Shown: positions 7,422 through 17,573, counted from the stretch's first letter. The stretch is 29,328 nt of DNA from Sphingomonas bacterium (GCA_026785965.1 JAJAYY010000111.1:1-29328), one strand, 5' to 3'. The notes: generated from the sequence alone by a model not told the origin. Translations and numbers: made by a program.

Positions 7422-8351
7422 TCACAGCTTGTCGGTCAGCTCCGGTACGATCTTGAACAGGTCGCCGACCAGCCCGAGGTCGGCGACCTGGAAGATCGGC
7501 GCTTCCTCATCCTTGTTGATGGCGATGATGACCTTCGAATCCTTCATCCCCGCAAGGTGCTGGATCGCGCCCGAAATACCGATCGCGATGTAGACGCCGG
7601 GGGCGACGATCTTGCCCGTCTGGCCGACCTGATAGTCGTTCGGCGCATAGCCCGCATCGACCGCCGCGCGCGACGCGCCGACCGCGGCCCCGAGCTTGTC
7701 GGCAAGCGGATCAAGCAAGGCATGGAATTGGTCGGACGATCCGAACGCGCGCCCGCCCGAGACGATCACCTTGGCGCTGGTCAGTTCGGGGCGCTCGCTT
7801 TTCGACAGCTCGGCGCCGACGAATTCGGCCTTGCCCGACGCCGCGCCGGCATCGGCCGGCTCGATCGTCCCGCTGCCGCCGCTCGCCGCGGCTTTCTCGA
7901 ACGCCGTGCCGCGCACCGTTATGACCTTCTTGGCATCCTTCGAACGGACCGTTGCAATGGCGTTGCCGGCGTAGATTGGGCGGGTGAAAATGTCGTCGCC
8001 GTCGACCGACAAAATGTCCGAAATCTGCATCACGTCGAGCAATGCCGCGACCCGCGGCGCGACGTTCTTGCCGGTGGTGGTCGATGATGCGAGGAAGGCG
8101 TCGTGGCTCGCCATCAGCGCGACGGCGACCGGGGCGACATCCTCGGCCAGCTGATGCTCGAGGTGCGCGCTGTCGGCGACATGGACTTTTGCCGCGCCCG
8201 CGATCTTGGTCGCGGCCTCGGCGACCCCGCCGACCCCAGAACCAGCAACAAGCAAGTGGACTTCGCCGAGTTGCGACGCGGCGGTGACGGTGGCGAGCGT
8301 CGCATCCTTGATCGCGCCGCCTTCATGTTCAACCAGGACCAGCGTCTTCAT
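7422..8351 (-). CDS. etfA: Electron transfer flavoprotein subunit alpha
   Basis: The 309-residue protein is the FAD-binding subunit of the ETF heterodimer, which passes electrons from acyl-CoA and related dehydrogenases to ETF-ubiquinone oxidoreductase. The C-terminal FAD domain shows the full signature: [53 protein letters not shown] and [14 protein letters not shown]. The N-terminal half is the alpha/beta domain that pairs with EtfB ([15 protein letters not shown]). The ATG overlaps the etfB stop as ATGA, so the two are translationally coupled. The length is standard for the family. Confidence 0.97.
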   Translation of the reverse strand: MKTLVLVEHEGGAIKDATLATVTAASQLGEVHLLVAGSGVGGVAEAATKIAGAAKVHVADSAHLEHQLAEDVAPVAVALMASHDAFLASSTTTGKNVAPRVAALLDVMQISDILSVDGDDIFTRPIYAGNAIATVRSKDAKKVITVRGTAFEKAAASGGSGTIEPADAGAASGKAEFVGAELSKSERPELTSAKVIVSGGRAFGSSDQFHALLDPLADKLGAAVGASRAAVDAGYAPNDYQVGQTGKIVAPGVYIAIGISGAIQHLAGMKDSKVIIAINKDEEAPIFQVADLGLVGDLFKIVPELTDKL

Positions 8352-9097
8352 TTCGCAACTCCCAGCGCTTTGAGTTTCTCGACCAGCTCATCGACCGATC
8401 CAAGCTTGATCCCGGCGCTGCGCTTGACCGGTTCGATCACTTTCATCGTCTCCAGCCGCGGCGTGGTATCGACCCCGAAATCGGCCGGCGATTTGGTCGC
8501 CATCGGTTTCGACTTGGCCTTCATGATGTTGGGCAGGCTGGCGTAGCGCGGCTCGTTGAGGCGCAGATCGGTGGTCACGATTGCCGGGGTGACGAGCTTG
8601 AGGGTTTCAAGCCCGCCATCGACTTCGCGAGTCACGCTGACGCTGTCGCCGGCCAGCTCGACCTTCGACGCGAAGGTGCCTTGCGGCCAGCCGAGCAAGG
8701 CCGCGAGCATCTGCCCGACCTGGTTCGAATCGTCGTCGATCGCCTGCTTGCCGAGGATCACCAGTCCCGGCTGCTCCTCGGCGACGATGGCTTTAAGGAT
8801 CTTGGCGACGGCGAGCGGCTCGACTGCATCATCGGTCTGGACCAGGATCGCGCGGTCGGCGCCCATCGCCAGCGCGGTGCGCAGCGTTTCGGTCGCCTTG
8901 GCCGGGCCGATCGAGCACACCACAACTTCGCTCGCGGCGCCTTTTTCGCGCAGCCGGATCGCTTCCTCGACCGCGATCTCGTCGAACGGATTCATGCTCA
9001 TCTTGACGTTGGCGAGGTCGACCCCCGAGCCATCCATCTTGACCCGCGGCTTGACGTTATAATCGATCACCCGTTTGACCGCGACGAGCAGTTTCAT
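8348..9097 (-). CDS. etfB: Electron transfer flavoprotein subunit beta
   Basis: The 249-residue protein is the AMP-binding subunit of ETF. It begins [20 protein letters not shown], with the typical [14 protein letters not shown] segment, the [21 protein letters not shown] nucleotide-binding loop and the REVDGGLET and [11 protein letters not shown] motifs in order. AAGGGAA lies seven bases before the ATG at 9097. It is co-transcribed with etfA (ATGA overlap). A REP-like element separates it from the upstream sucC gene on the same strand. Confidence 0.97.
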   Translation of the reverse strand: MKLLVAVKRVIDYNVKPRVKMDGSGVDLANVKMSMNPFDEIAVEEAIRLREKGAASEVVVCSIGPAKATETLRTALAMGADRAILVQTDDAVEPLAVAKILKAIVAEEQPGLVILGKQAIDDDSNQVGQMLAALLGWPQGTFASKVELAGDSVSVTREVDGGLETLKLVTPAIVTTDLRLNEPRYASLPNIMKAKSKPMATKSPADFGVDTTPRLETMKVIEPVKRSAGIKLGSVDELVEKLKALGVAK

Positions 9098-9116
9098 GCG
9101 CTAATTCCCTTCACTT

Positions 9117-9251
9117 CCCTCTCCCTGGAGGGAGAGGGCAGGGTGAGGGTGCTCGGCGCTCGCATCATGTTTGCGATCGTCCGAACCCTCACCAACTGCG
9201 ACTAGGCAGCGAGCTGCCAAGTCTTCGTATCCTCTCTCCGCCGGGGAGAGG
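9117..9251. repeat. REP-like palindromic intergenic element
   Basis: The 159-base gap between sucC and etfB is nearly filled by nested palindromes. CCCTCTCCCT (9117-9126) and AGGGAGAGGG (9129-9138) form a perfect 10-base stem with a two-base loop. GGTGAGGGT (9142-9150) pairs with ACCCTCACC (9185-9193). CCTCTC (9231-9236) pairs with GAGAGG (9246-9251). The outer blocks are variants of the same CCTCTCY/GGGAGAGG theme, as expected of a mosaic repeat of the REP/BIME kind. It contains no gene. It may stabilise or terminate transcripts between sucC and etfB. Confidence 0.75.
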
Positions 9252-9256
9252 CAAAT

Positions 9257-10456
<1,200 letters not shown>

Positions 10457-10529
10457 CGTGATTCCCGGTCAATGATATGCCGCGCCCTAAAGCATGACTC
10501 GTGCCCGAAGCCAAGCTAGCGTCCAGCCG

Positions 10530-11606
10530 ATGAACGCACCGCCGCCGCGCAAGATCATCCATGTCGACATGGACGCCTTCTACGCCAGCGTCGAACAGCG
10601 CGATGACCCGACGTTGAGGGGCAAGCCAGTTGCGGTCGGCGGTGGGCATCGCGGAGTGGTCGCGGCGGCAAGCTATGAAGCGCGCACCTTCGGGGTGCGA
10701 TCGGCGATGCCGTCGGTGACTGCCAAGCGGCGCTGCCCCGAGCTGGTGTTCGTCAAACCGCGGTTCGACGTCTACAAGAAAGTCAGCGAACAAATCCGCG
10801 CGATCTTCGCCAATTACACCGAGCTGGTCGAACCATTGAGCCTCGACGAAGCCTATCTCGACGTCAGCATCGACCGCCACGGCCTGGGCACCGCGCGCGC
10901 CATCGCCGAGCAGATCCGGGCGCGGATCCGCAGCGAGACCGGGCTCACCGCCTCGGCCGGGGTCAGTTATTGCAAATTCATCGCCAAGCTCGCCAGCGAT
11001 CACAACAAGCCCGACGGGATTTGCGTCATTCCGCCGCAGCACGGAGCGGCGTTCGTCGCCACGCTTCCGGTCAAACGATTTCACGGCGTCGGCCCGGTAA
11101 CCGCTGCAAAGATGGAGTGGCTTGGGATCCACACCGGGGCCGATCTCGCCGCCTGGTCGCTGGCAGAGCTTGAGGCGCATTTCGGAAGCTCGGGCAATTG
11201 GTATTGGCGCATCGCCCGCGGCATCGACGAGCGGCCGGTGCGGCCCGACCGCCCGTATAAATCGGTCAGCGCCGAGCGCACCTTCGACGACGATCTGTCG
11301 CGGCCCGAAGATTTGCAGCGCGAGGTCGCGCGGATTGCCGGGCTCGCCTGGGCACGGATTGATCGCGCCGGGGTGCGCGGGCGAACCGTCACGCTCAAGG
11401 TCAAGTTCGCCGACTTCACGCTCATCACCCGGTCCAAGAGCTTTGCCACGCCGGTTGCCGATCTGGCCGCGTTCGACGCCGCAGGGCAGGCGTTGCTCGC
11501 CGCCTTGCTGCCGGTCGCCAGGGGAATTCGGTTGCTCGGGCTGGGGGTCCATTCGATCGTCGAAGAGGAGCAAGACGGGCCCATGCAACTGGGACTCGCG
11601 ATTTGA
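10530..11606 (+). CDS. dinB: DNA polymerase IV (Y-family translesion polymerase)
   Basis: The protein is 358 residues from the chosen ATG. The palm domain carries the metal-binding IIHVDMDAFYASVEQRDDP near the N-terminus and the SLDEAYLDVS acidic motif near residue 100. GVSYCKFIAKLASDHNKPDG and the helix-hairpin-helix PVKRFHGVGPVTAAKMEWLG follow. The little-finger domain starts after SVSAERTFDDD. The C-terminus ends soon after the beta strand IRLLGLGVHS, with a short MQLGL tail that may be the beta-clamp-binding motif. An ATG at 10494 in the same frame would add 12 unconserved residues, and neither start has a strong ribosome site. It is divergent from sucC. No LexA box was recognised by eye. 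Confidence 0.95.
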   Translation: MNAPPPRKIIHVDMDAFYASVEQRDDPTLRGKPVAVGGGHRGVVAAASYEARTFGVRSAMPSVTAKRRCPELVFVKPRFDVYKKVSEQIRAIFANYTELVEPLSLDEAYLDVSIDRHGLGTARAIAEQIRARIRSETGLTASAGVSYCKFIAKLASDHNKPDGICVIPPQHGAAFVATLPVKRFHGVGPVTAAKMEWLGIHTGADLAAWSLAELEAHFGSSGNWYWRIARGIDERPVRPDRPYKSVSAERTFDDDLSRPEDLQREVARIAGLAWARIDRAGVRGRTVTLKVKFADFTLITRSKSFATPVADLAAFDAAGQALLAALLPVARGIRLLGLGVHSIVEEEQDGPMQLGLAI

Positions 11607-11774
11607 CGAAAAACATGTTATAAAATCGTCACAGACCGCCGCTTCCCGCGTCGGTCGTTTCATGCAGGATCATTTTCGTAAGGCGTTAGGCCGTGACCGG
11701 GGGGTCGCTGTTGGGGGGCGATTACGGTGCGTATCGGCCAGACTGCATGCGAACATATGAGAAAGGCACATTTA

Positions 11775-12311
11775 ATGGCGGCGAAAGCCCTTAGCTTCGA
11801 TGTTGGCGATTTCGTGGTGTACCCCAAGCATGGTGTCGGCCGAGTGGTCGAACTCCAGAACACCGAAATTGCCGGCACCAGCCTCGATCTTTACGTTCTC
11901 CGTTTCGAAAAGGAGCGCATGACGCTCCGTGTTCCGGTCGGCAAGGCGGATGCGGTCGGGATGCGCAAACTGTCGTCGGACAAGACGATGAAGGATGCGC
12001 TCGAAACCCTCACCGGCAAACCCAAGGTCAAGCGGACCATGTGGTCGCGCCGGGCGCAGGAATATGAAGCGAAAATCAATTCGGGCGATCTGACCTCGAT
12101 CGCCGAAGTGACCCGCGACCTGTTCCGCGCCGACGACCAGCCCGAGCAAAGCTATTCGGAACGGCAGATTTTCGAAGCCGCTTCGTCGCGCCTGGCGCGT
12201 GAACTGGCGGCGATGGAGCAAGTCGACGAACCGACCGCGCTGGTCAAGATCCTCGAGATCCTCAACAAGGCCGCCGCGATCCACAACAAGGCGAAAGCCG
12301 AAGCGGCGTAA
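11775..12311 (+). CDS. CarD-family transcriptional regulator
   Basis: The 178-residue protein has an N-terminal RNA-polymerase-interaction Tudor-like domain (FDVGDFVVYPKHGVGRVVELQ, LYVLRFEKERMTLRVPVGKA) and a helical DNA-binding C-terminal domain (MWSRRAQEYEAKINSGDL, LFRADDQPEQSYSERQIFEAA). CarD/CdnL proteins bind the RNAP beta subunit and stabilise open complexes, notably at rRNA promoters. I chose the ATG at 11775 with GAGAAAGG upstream. Upstream ATGs at 11727 and 11757 would add unconserved residues. The 168-base leader after dinB is AT-richer than its surroundings, and a strong terminator follows, so the gene is probably monocistronic. Confidence 0.93.
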   Translation: MAAKALSFDVGDFVVYPKHGVGRVVELQNTEIAGTSLDLYVLRFEKERMTLRVPVGKADAVGMRKLSSDKTMKDALETLTGKPKVKRTMWSRRAQEYEAKINSGDLTSIAEVTRDLFRADDQPEQSYSERQIFEAASSRLARELAAMEQVDEPTALVKILEILNKAAAIHNKAKAEAA

Positions 12312-12335
12312 GCCAATTCTGCCTGGCCGACAGAC

Positions 12336-12370
12336 ATGGGCGTCTCCTTGCGGAGGCGCCCATTTCTTTT
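12336..12370 (+). terminator. Rho-independent terminator of the carD-family gene
   Basis: ATGGGCGTCTCC (12336-12347) pairs with GGAGGCGCCCAT (12352-12363) over 12 positions with one G-U and a TTGC loop, followed by TTCTTTT. It begins 24 bases after the stop codon. This is a classic intrinsic terminator. Confidence 0.92.
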
Positions 12371-12374
12371 GGGC

Positions 12375-12404
12375 TTGATTCTCCACGCCGATCTACTGTA
12401 TTAT
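12375..12404 (+). promoter_or_regulatory. Candidate housekeeping promoter for the GIN-domain pair
   Basis: TTGATT (12375-12380) and TATTAT (12399-12404) are separated by 18 bases. This is a good vegetative-sigma match in a locally AT-rich spot between the carD terminator and the first GIN gene. An alternative -10, TATAAC, lies at 12408-12413. AGGAGG at 12422-12427 is a strong ribosome site. Confidence 0.5.
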
Positions 12405-12433
12405 GTGTATAACACGGCAACAGGAGGCCCGGC

Positions 12434-13159
12434 ATGAAGAAATGGATTCCCCTCATTGCGGTTGGTGCGCTCGCCAGCAGCTGCAATCTTTTCAACCGGG
12501 CCGAGGCGCGCGATGCTGGCGCGACGGTCGATCGCACTTTCCAGGTCGGCGCGTTCGACAAGATCGCCGTCTCGGGCCCCTATGAAGTGACCGTCAAGAC
12601 CGGCGCGGCGCCCGGCGTGGTTGCGCACGGCGGGTCCAACTTCCTCGACCAGACCGAAATCATTGTCGAAAATGGCACGCTCAAGATCCGCCCCCGCGAG
12701 AAGAATATCAAATGGCTCTGGTCGAGCGACGACAGCAAGATTCGCATCGCCGTGAGCGCCGCCGCGCTCCGTGAAGCGGCGATTGCCGGTTCGGGCGGTC
12801 TCAGCATAGATCGAGTCACCGGGGGCGATTTCAAGGGCGCTGTCGCCGGTTCGGGCACGCTGTCGGTGGTCGCGATGGACGCCGTTTCGGCTGCGTTCGC
12901 GGTTGCAGGGTCGGGCGATGTCAATGCCGCGGGCAAGGCGCAGAAGGTCGACATCAGCATCGCCGGATCGGGCGACATTGACGTATCGGAACTCAAAGCA
13001 ACTGATACCAGCGTGTCGATCGCCGGATCGGGCAATGTCCGCGCCCACGCCAGCGGAACAGCCGATGTCTCGATCATGGGATCGGGCGATGTCGAACTGA
13101 CCGGCGGCGCCAAGTGCAACGTGTCGAAAAATGGATCGGGCGACGTGCGCTGCTCGTAA
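12434..13159 (+). CDS. GIN-domain (DUF2807) lipoprotein
   Basis: The 241-residue protein has a lipoprotein signal (KKWIPLIAVGALASSC, lipobox ASSC, Cys near residue 17). The rest is the head GIN domain (putative auto-transporter adhesin head, DUF2807), a right-handed beta-helix-like fold. It opens with FDKIAVSGPYEVTVKTG and contains seven repeats of an (A/M/N)GSG turn spaced about 19 to 21 residues apart (IAGSGGLSI, VAGSGTLSV, VAGSGDVNA, IAGSGDIDV, IAGSGNVRA, IMGSGDVEL, KNGSGDVRC). The final Cys can pair with CNVSKNG. An ideal AGGAGG precedes the ATG. It is followed 34 bases later by a paralogue. The molecular function of the family is not established. Confidence 0.88.
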   Translation: MKKWIPLIAVGALASSCNLFNRAEARDAGATVDRTFQVGAFDKIAVSGPYEVTVKTGAAPGVVAHGGSNFLDQTEIIVENGTLKIRPREKNIKWLWSSDDSKIRIAVSAAALREAAIAGSGGLSIDRVTGGDFKGAVAGSGTLSVVAMDAVSAAFAVAGSGDVNAAGKAQKVDISIAGSGDIDVSELKATDTSVSIAGSGNVRAHASGTADVSIMGSGDVELTGGAKCNVSKNGSGDVRCS

Positions 13160-13193
13160 GCTTTTCTTAACCATGTTGAGCGAGGGTGAGGCC

Positions 13194-13886
13194 ATGCGCA
13201 TCATCCTCGCTTTTTCATTGCTCGCCGCCGCTGCCGCTCCCTCAACCGCAGCCGAGCGCAATTACAGCGTCACCAGCTTCGACCGCATCCGCGTCGAAGG
13301 GCCGTACGCGGTCAGCCTCATCACCAATCGTTCGCCATTTGCGCGCGCCAGCGGAAGCCGGGCTGCGCTCGACGCGGTCTCGCTGCGCGTCGAGGGGCGC
13401 ACCTTGTACGTTCGCGCCGACCGTTCGGCATGGGGTGGCACCCCCGGGCAGCCCGCCGGTCCGGTGCGGATCGAACTCGGCACCCACGATCTGGCGCAAG
13501 CTTCGCTCAGCGGATCGGGCAGCGTCGCGATCGACCGCGTCCGCGGACTCAATTTCGTGCTCCTCGTCAGTGGCTCGGGATCGGGCAGCATCGCCGACGT
13601 CGATGTCGACCAGTTCCGCGTGTCGGTGATCGGCGCCGCCTCGGCCAAGGTCGCCGGGCGCGCCAAACAATTTACCGGCAATATCCGCGGCGCGGGGTCG
13701 CTTGACGCCGCCGCGCTCATGACCAAGGACGTTGCACTGTCCGCGCTCGGCCCGGTCACGCTGCGCGCCTCGGCCAGCAACAGCGCCAAAATCACTGCCA
13801 GCGGGACCTCTACCGTGGTGCTCGAAGGCGGTGCGGCGTGTGAGCTCAAGGTCAGCGGGTCGGCGACCGTGACGGGGTGTCGCTAG
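13194..13886 (+). CDS. Second GIN-domain (DUF2807) secreted protein
   Basis: The 230-residue protein begins at the ATG at 13194 with GAGGGTGAGG upstream and a Sec signal peptide (MRIILAFSLLAAAAAPSTAA). It has no lipobox, unlike its upstream paralogue. The GIN domain starts YSVTSFDRIRVEGPYAVSLIT and shows degenerate beta-helix turns (LSGSGSVAI, VSGSGSGSI, IRGAGSLDA, KVSGSATVTGC). It forms an operon with the lipoprotein GIN gene. Its stop overlaps the convergent DUF1489 gene by four bases (CTAG). One member anchored to the membrane and one soluble in the periplasm would be a plausible complementary pair. An upstream in-frame ATG at 13131 lies inside the preceding gene and was rejected. Confidence 0.86.
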   Translation: MRIILAFSLLAAAAAPSTAAERNYSVTSFDRIRVEGPYAVSLITNRSPFARASGSRAALDAVSLRVEGRTLYVRADRSAWGGTPGQPAGPVRIELGTHDLAQASLSGSGSVAIDRVRGLNFVLLVSGSGSGSIADVDVDQFRVSVIGAASAKVAGRAKQFTGNIRGAGSLDAAALMTKDVALSALGPVTLRASASNSAKITASGTSTVVLEGGAACELKVSGSATVTGCR

Positions 13887-14287
13887 ACCAAACCCAACCC
13901 CGCAAGCTTCGCATACATCCGCGACGGCAAGGCGCCCATGCCGTCGGCATCCTCGCCGTCGCCTGGCACGGCGTCGTCTTCGAGGTAGCGCCAGCCCTGG
14001 TGGGCGCGCTTCGGGCTGGGCGTCACTGCGAGCAAATCGCCCGAACAGACGATGTCGATGCGGCCGTCGCTGCGGTCGTCGAAGCGGAGGATTACCTGCC
14101 GCGCGACGATCCGATGTTTGACGATCCAGTGGAGTGAGCCGCCGATCAGTTCGGCCATCCGCTTGGGCCGCATCCGGGTCGGCACGCGCACCTCGCCTTG
14201 GGCGGTAACGCGTCGCGCAATGCGATTCTCGAGCGCCTCGACGCTCGCCACGCCAACCGCGACCTTGGTGAGATGAAGTTTTGGCAC
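13883..14287 (-). CDS. DUF1489 family protein
   Basis: The protein is about 134 residues. The family pattern is clear: LTKVAVGVASVEALE near the start, then TRMRPKRMAELIGGSLHWIVKHRIVARQVIL in the middle, and a C-terminal LLAVTPSPKRAHQGWRYLEDDAVPGD. It is a conserved alphaproteobacterial cytosolic protein of unknown function. I chose the GTG at 14287 (PKLHL follows); a TTG three codons earlier is possible, and neither has a strong ribosome site. It lies 39 bases after mgtE on the same strand and is probably in its operon. Confidence 0.82.
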   Translation of the reverse strand: MPKLHLTKVAVGVASVEALENRIARRVTAQGEVRVPTRMRPKRMAELIGGSLHWIVKHRIVARQVILRFDDRSDGRIDIVCSGDLLAVTPSPKRAHQGWRYLEDDAVPGDGEDADGMGALPSRMYAKLAGLGLV

Positions 14288-14326
14288 CCGGTCCAAGTGG
14301 ACAAGGTGCCGCGCAACTTCAAGCGC

Positions 14327-15751
14327 TTAGGGCACCAGGCCCGCCGCCGTGGCAAGTCCGAGAAAGACCAGGAAGCCCATCGAATCGGTGACCATCGTCA
14401 CGAACACGCTCGACGCCACCGCCGGATCGGCCCCGGCGCGCTCAAGGCTCAGCGGGACCAGCACCCCGGCGAGGCCGGCGATGACGATGTTGGTCAGCAT
14501 CGCCGCCGCAATCACCAGGCCGAGCTGGCTCGACCCGAGCACCACGGTCACCCCGACCCCGATCAGCAGCGCGATGGTCAACCCGTTCATCAGCGCGACC
14601 CGGATCTCGCGCCCGACCGCGCGCCAGCGGTTCGACCCGGTCAGCTGGTTGGTGGCGATCGCACGCACCGTCACCGCCAGTGTCTGGGTCCCGGCATTGC
14701 CGCCGACCCCGGCGACGATCGGCATCAGCACCGCGAGGATCGCCAGCCGCTCGATTGAATCCTCAAAGAAACGGATGATCGTCGACGCCACCAGCGCGGT
14801 CATCAAATTGGCCGCGAGCCAGCGCACGCGTTCCTTGTAAGTGTCGAAAATCGGCTCATTAATATCGCCGTCGCCCGCGCCCGACAGGAGCAGCGCATCC
14901 TCGCCCGCTTCTTCCTGGATGATGTGCACAATGTCATCGACCGTGATCATGCCCACCAGCCGTCCGGCCGGATCGACCACCGCGGCCGAGATCAGGGCAT
15001 ATTTCTGGAACTTGAGCGCGACCTCTTCCTGATCGAGGCCGACCGGGATCAACGTCTGCTTCTTGAGCATGATCGCGTCGACCCTGATTGTGCGGTCGCT
15101 GCGCAGGATGGTCGACAGCTTGCACGTCCCGACCGGGTGGTGGACCGGCGAGACCACGAACACTTCCCAGAAATCGGTCGCCAGTTCGTCCGACGAGCGC
15201 AAATAATCGATCACCTGGCCGACGGTCCAATGCTCGGGCACCGCGATCAGGTCGCGCTGCATCAGGCGCCCGGCAGTCTCCTCGGCGTAAGTCAGCGCTT
15301 CCTCGACCGCGGCCCGATCGTCGGGCTCCATCGCGCGGAGGACGGCGCGCTGCTCATCCTCCTCCATGTCCTCGATGATCGCGACCGCATCGTCGGTATC
15401 GAGCTGCGCGGCAAGGTCGGCGACCTGCTGCGGGTCCATCTCGTCGATCATGTCCTCGCGGACGTGCTCGTTCATTTCGGCATAGACGTCGGCATCGACG
15501 ATCCCGGCCAGCGCACCGATCAAATCCGCGCGCTCGTCGGCCGGGGTAAGTTCGATGAGGTCGGCGATGTCGGCAGGATGGAGCGTTTCGACCAGCGCGC
15601 GCGCCGCTTCATCGTCACCGTCGGCGACCGCGTCGAGCACCTGGCGGACGAATCTCGGCCGCAGCCGGTCCTCCTCATCGAGGATATGGTCGCGCGCCAC
15701 GGCCTGATCGGATTCGTGCGGCAGGGTGGCGATTGGGTCGCTCGCGCTCAT
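14327..15751 (-). CDS. mgtE: Magnesium transporter MgtE
   Basis: The 474-residue protein has three parts. The cytosolic N domain (about 30-150) consists of helical repeats with ALVETLHPADIADLIELTPADER and MDPQQVADLAAQLDTDDAVAI. A CBS pair (about 155-280) carries GRLMQRDLIAVPEHWTVGQVIDYLRS and VDPAGRLVGMITVDDIVHII. Five transmembrane helices (about 310-474) include the pore motif VLMPIVAGVGGNAGTQTLAVTVRAIA, with NAGTQ and the later LIEAR-like segments. In characterised MgtE the CBS/N domains sense Mg2+ and gate the channel. I used the ATG at 15751 with GGAGCAGGTG upstream; an earlier start would add unconserved residues. It is divergent from the cyclophilin gene. Confidence 0.95.
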   Translation of the reverse strand: MSASDPIATLPHESDQAVARDHILDEEDRLRPRFVRQVLDAVADGDDEAARALVETLHPADIADLIELTPADERADLIGALAGIVDADVYAEMNEHVREDMIDEMDPQQVADLAAQLDTDDAVAIIEDMEEDEQRAVLRAMEPDDRAAVEEALTYAEETAGRLMQRDLIAVPEHWTVGQVIDYLRSSDELATDFWEVFVVSPVHHPVGTCKLSTILRSDRTIRVDAIMLKKQTLIPVGLDQEEVALKFQKYALISAAVVDPAGRLVGMITVDDIVHIIQEEAGEDALLLSGAGDGDINEPIFDTYKERVRWLAANLMTALVASTIIRFFEDSIERLAILAVLMPIVAGVGGNAGTQTLAVTVRAIATNQLTGSNRWRAVGREIRVALMNGLTIALLIGVGVTVVLGSSQLGLVIAAAMLTNIVIAGLAGVLVPLSLERAGADPAVASSVFVTMVTDSMGFLVFLGLATAAGLVP

Positions 15752-15861
15752 CACCTGCTCCACTCCATTAGGCGACGCCCTCCTATGCTTGAGGCTGGAC
15801 TGGCGCAACCCGCATCGGCCCCCTACATCGCGCTCCAACCACCCCTGATGGAGACGATGAC

Positions 15862-16317
15862 ATGGCCGACGCCGAGACCCTTACCCTGACCCTTTCGAGC
15901 GGCGGCGACGTCGTGATCAAGCTGCTCAATGACGCCGCCCCGGGACATGTCGAGCGCATCGCCGGCCTCGCCCGCGACGGCTTTTACGATGGCGTCGTGT
16001 TTCACCGCGTCATTCCCGGCTTCATGGCGCAGGGCGGCGACCCGACCGGTAGCGGCACTGGCGGGAGCAAGCTTCCCGACCTTAAGGCCGAGTTCAACGC
16101 CGAGCCGCACAGCCGCGGCGCCTGCTCGATGGCGCGCACCGCCAATCCGAACAGCGCCAACAGCCAATTCTTCATCTGCTTCGACGATGCCAGCTTCCTC
16201 GACCGACAGTATACTGTGTGGGGCCGCGTCGAGAGCGGGATGGAGCATGTCGACGCGCTGCCGGTCGGCGAGCCGCCGCGCGAGCCCGGCAAGATCGTCA
16301 AGGCAACCGTCGCCTAA
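15862..16317 (+). CDS. Peptidyl-prolyl cis-trans isomerase, cyclophilin type
   Basis: The 151-residue single-domain cyclophilin has no signal peptide, so it should be cytosolic. The active-site elements are in order: FYDGVVFHRVIPGFMAQGGD (catalytic Arg in FHRV, then QGGD), AEFNAEPHSRGACSMART, NSANSQFFICFDDASFLD and WGRVESGMEHVDAL. It catalyses Xaa-Pro isomerisation during folding. GGAGACGATG precedes the ATG. The stop overlaps the convergent DUF418 gene (CTAA). It resembles PpiB-type proteins; the exact orthology is not resolved by eye. Confidence 0.93.
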   Translation: MADAETLTLTLSSGGDVVIKLLNDAAPGHVERIAGLARDGFYDGVVFHRVIPGFMAQGGDPTGSGTGGSKLPDLKAEFNAEPHSRGACSMARTANPNSANSQFFICFDDASFLDRQYTVWGRVESGMEHVDALPVGEPPREPGKIVKATVA

Positions 16318-17573
16318 ATCGCCAACGCGGCCGGTGCGGCCTCGCGCCGCATCGGCTGCGCCGTGCCATAAGTGAGCGAGCGCCACAGCCATTCGACCGG
16401 GCCGAAGCGATATCGCGCGAGCCACCACCGGCTATAGCCGAGCTGGACGGCAAACAGCGCGAGTGAGAAGGGGTAGACGAAGATCAACCCGAACTTGCCG
16501 ATCTGTCCAAACCCCCAGCCGTAAAAGATCACCGACATCAACACCGTCTGCATAAGGTAATTCGTGAGCGCCATGCGGCCGGCGGGCGCGCTCCAGGCGA
16601 GCACCCCGCGCCGCCCGTTCGCCCACAGCAGCGCGAAGCCCGCAGCATAACCAAGCGCGAGCGTCGGGGTGCTTAGCACATAGAGGCATTCGGCGGCGAA
16701 TTCGTAAGCCGGACGGTCGTCGGCGGTGAGCGTGACATAGGCCTTCGCCGCCGCCAGCGGCAGGCCGAGCCCGAGCCCAAGTGTCGCGACGCGCCGCAGC
16801 AGCGGGCGATGCTGGTCGAGGTTGGCGTAAAGCGCGCGGCGCCCGACCCACAGCCCGATCAGGAACATCGCAAGCACTTTGGTGAAGCGCATCTGATAGA
16901 TCAGATCGCCGAGCCGGAAGAAGACTTCGGCGCGGTGGGCGCGAACGTGATCGACCAACGAGGCCTCTTGAAAGAACGGCAGTGGCCCTCGACTGAGATC
17001 AAAGCCCATCGCGACGAAGCTGCCCTCGGCGTGCTTGTAAATCGGTTGAGCAAAGTCAATGCGGCCGAAGTGGATCAATGCCGACCAGGCGACCGGAACC
17101 AGCCACAGCGCCACCGCCCAGCGCAGTAGCGCCTTGTCGCCAAGGTTGCGGAAAAGCAGCAGCACGGCTCCCATCAGCGCATAGAGCGCGACAATGTCGC
17201 CGAGCCACAGCAAGTAGAGGTGGGCGAGGCCGATCAGGAACAACACGACGAGCCGCCGCAAATAACGCGGAACGCCCTCGCCACGCTGCTCGAGGCGGCC
17301 GAGCTGGATGGCGAAGCCGATCCCGAACAGGAGCGAAAAGATCGAATAGAATTTGCCGACGATCAGCCATTCGATGAGGAATTCGGCAAGATCGTCGAGC
17401 GCCGCCAGCGGCATCGCCGCCCGCTGCGCCTCGTCAAGAAATGGAAAGCCGATGAAGGCAAACATATTGGCGATGAGAATGCCGAGCAGCGCATAGCCGC
17501 GCAACGCGTCGAGCAGCACCGCGCGCTCGCCCGCCGGTATCGGCACAGCACCCTGCCTATTTGCCGTCGCCAT
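16314..17573 (-). CDS. DUF418 (YeiB-type) multi-pass membrane protein
   Basis: The 419-residue protein has about 8-10 transmembrane segments. The N-terminal signature is RAVLLDALRGYALLGILIANMFAF. A central FSLLFGIGFAIQL segment and the C-terminal DUF418 motif SRWWLARYRFGPVEWLWRSLTYG are present. Family members are predicted inner-membrane proteins related to acyltransferase-like heparan-N-acetyltransferase folds; the substrate is unknown. It is convergent with the cyclophilin gene (four-base overlap) and divergent from the short-chain dehydrogenase gene, with 80 bases between. Confidence 0.9.
   Translation of the reverse strand: MATANRQGAVPIPAGERAVLLDALRGYALLGILIANMFAFIGFPFLDEAQRAAMPLAALDDLAEFLIEWLIVGKFYSIFSLLFGIGFAIQLGRLEQRGEGVPRYLRRLVVLFLIGLAHLYLLWLGDIVALYALMGAVLLLFRNLGDKALLRWAVALWLVPVAWSALIHFGRIDFAQPIYKHAEGSFVAMGFDLSRGPLPFFQEASLVDHVRAHRAEVFFRLGDLIYQMRFTKVLAMFLIGLWVGRRALYANLDQHRPLLRRVATLGLGLGLPLAAAKAYVTLTADDRPAYEFAAECLYVLSTPTLALGYAAGFALLWANGRRGVLAWSAPAGRMALTNYLMQTVLMSVIFYGWGFGQIGKFGLIFVYPFSLALFAVQLGYSRWWLARYRFGPVEWLWRSLTYGTAQPMRREAAPAALAI

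Noticed and set aside
11603..11624. TTGACG/TATAAA as the carD promoter
   Set aside because: The two boxes are only 10 bases apart, too close for a sigma-70 promoter. The TATAAA may be a -10 with a poor -35, but this cannot be supported.
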